Shown here piece after piece: positions 63,776 to 64,000 of a DNA stretch of 64,000 nt (positions are counted from its first letter, which is position 1; every line of letters begins with the position of its first letter). Made by a program: the position numbers and the translations under genes. The notes under the pieces are model-generated. The model ran no database searches and was not told the DNA's origin. It saw only the letters and a program-made list of their open reading frames with translations. Location: the NCBI RefSeq assembly GCF_024807845.1, contig NZ_JANUEQ010000002.1, positions 124,001-188,000 of the forward strand, written 5' to 3'. Source of the stretch: Klebsiella sp. BIGb0407 (GTDB lineage: Bacteria > Pseudomonadota > Gammaproteobacteria > Enterobacterales > Enterobacteriaceae).

Positions 63776-64000
63776 TTAACGAACAATAATCCCTAACAGA
63801 ATACCCAGGGCACCAAAGTCAGCATCACTGAAGGTGGTGTTGGCGAAGCCGATATTGCCAAGTACTGGCAGCAGGAATACTGGCAGGAAGGTAATCAGCA
63901 AGCCTTGGGCAAAGGCACCCAGAATTGCACCACGGCGTCCGCCGGTTGCGTTCCCAAAGACCCCGGCAGCTGCCCCCACGAAGAAGTGTGGTACTACACC
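63776..64000 (-). CDS. ulaA: Ascorbate PTS IIC component UlaA, C-terminal part (truncated by window end)
   Basis: An open frame from the window edge to a stop at 63776. It encodes about 74 residues, starting GVVPHFFVGAAAGVFGNATG and continuing FAQGLLITFLPVFLLPVLGN, NTTFSDADFGALG, which match the C-terminal region of E. coli UlaA (SgaT), the L-ascorbate PTS permease. The protein ends at GILLGIIVR, short of the extra tail in E. coli UlaA. The 5' part lies beyond the window. Confidence 0.88.
   Translation of the reverse strand, partial: GVVPHFFVGAAAGVFGNATGGRRGAILGAFAQGLLITFLPVFLLPVLGNIGFANTTFSDADFGALGILLGIIVR

Overview
The window reads as a chromosome segment of a low-to-moderate GC member of the Enterobacterales. 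Near full-length similarity to enterobacterial NirB/NirD/NirC, YgjV, YbdG, AscG/AscF/AscB and UlaA supports this, as does a pectin locus of the kind known from Yersinia, Dickeya and relatives. I cannot fix the genus; Yersiniaceae, Budviciaceae or Pectobacteriaceae relatives are plausible. No rRNA, tRNA, CRISPR array, integrase or transposase was seen.

Layout. (1) 22-1266: a YbdG-type mechanosensitive channel on the minus strand. (2) 1497-19844: a pectin and oligogalacturonide locus. It holds an RpiB-family isomerase (DhuI-like), ogl (PL22), an SDR dehydrogenase (DhuD-like), kdgF, ygjV, a GPH-family transporter, a PL9 exo-pectate lyase, the togMNAB ABC importer, an OmpG-type porin, a CBM32 polygalacturonate-binding protein, pectin methylesterase and a periplasmic PL2 pectate lyase. 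KdgR-type boxes and CRP sites precede the main units. Together these genes describe entry through the outer membrane, de-esterification and cleavage in the periplasm, two import routes, and cytoplasmic conversion toward 2-keto-3-deoxygluconate. (3) 19911-23761: nirBDC nitrite reduction and transport with an FNR box. (4) 24084-27714: a MetC-like lyase, an amino-acid permease and a LysR regulator. (5) 27856-31862: a GH78-like rhamnosidase, a GPH transporter and a RhaS-like regulator. (6) 32083-34000: an aldo/keto reductase convergent with a LysR regulator. (7) 34443-42367: a DeoR-controlled sugar ABC importer with an AlsE-type epimerase, an AlsK-type ROK kinase and a ribokinase.

(8) 42431-59567: the most unusual part. 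A 17-kb block carries two lipoproteins, a membrane-anchored TerD-domain protein, SrfA, SrfB (Hsp70/actin-like ATPase fold), SrfC (dynamin-like GTPase), a TPR-like membrane protein, a periplasmic vWA protein, a LolDE/MacB-like ABC pair and a periplasmic FGE-fold protein without the catalytic cysteines. From srfB to the ABC permease the genes overlap or abut. I infer a trans-envelope NTPase machine of unknown function. The block is bracketed by a 131-bp direct repeat (130 identical) of the 3' end of ascB, which looks like an integration scar.

(9) 59433-63719: the ascB-ascF / ascG beta-glucoside PTS cluster, arranged as in E. coli. (10) 63776 to the end: the C-terminal part of ulaA, running off the window.
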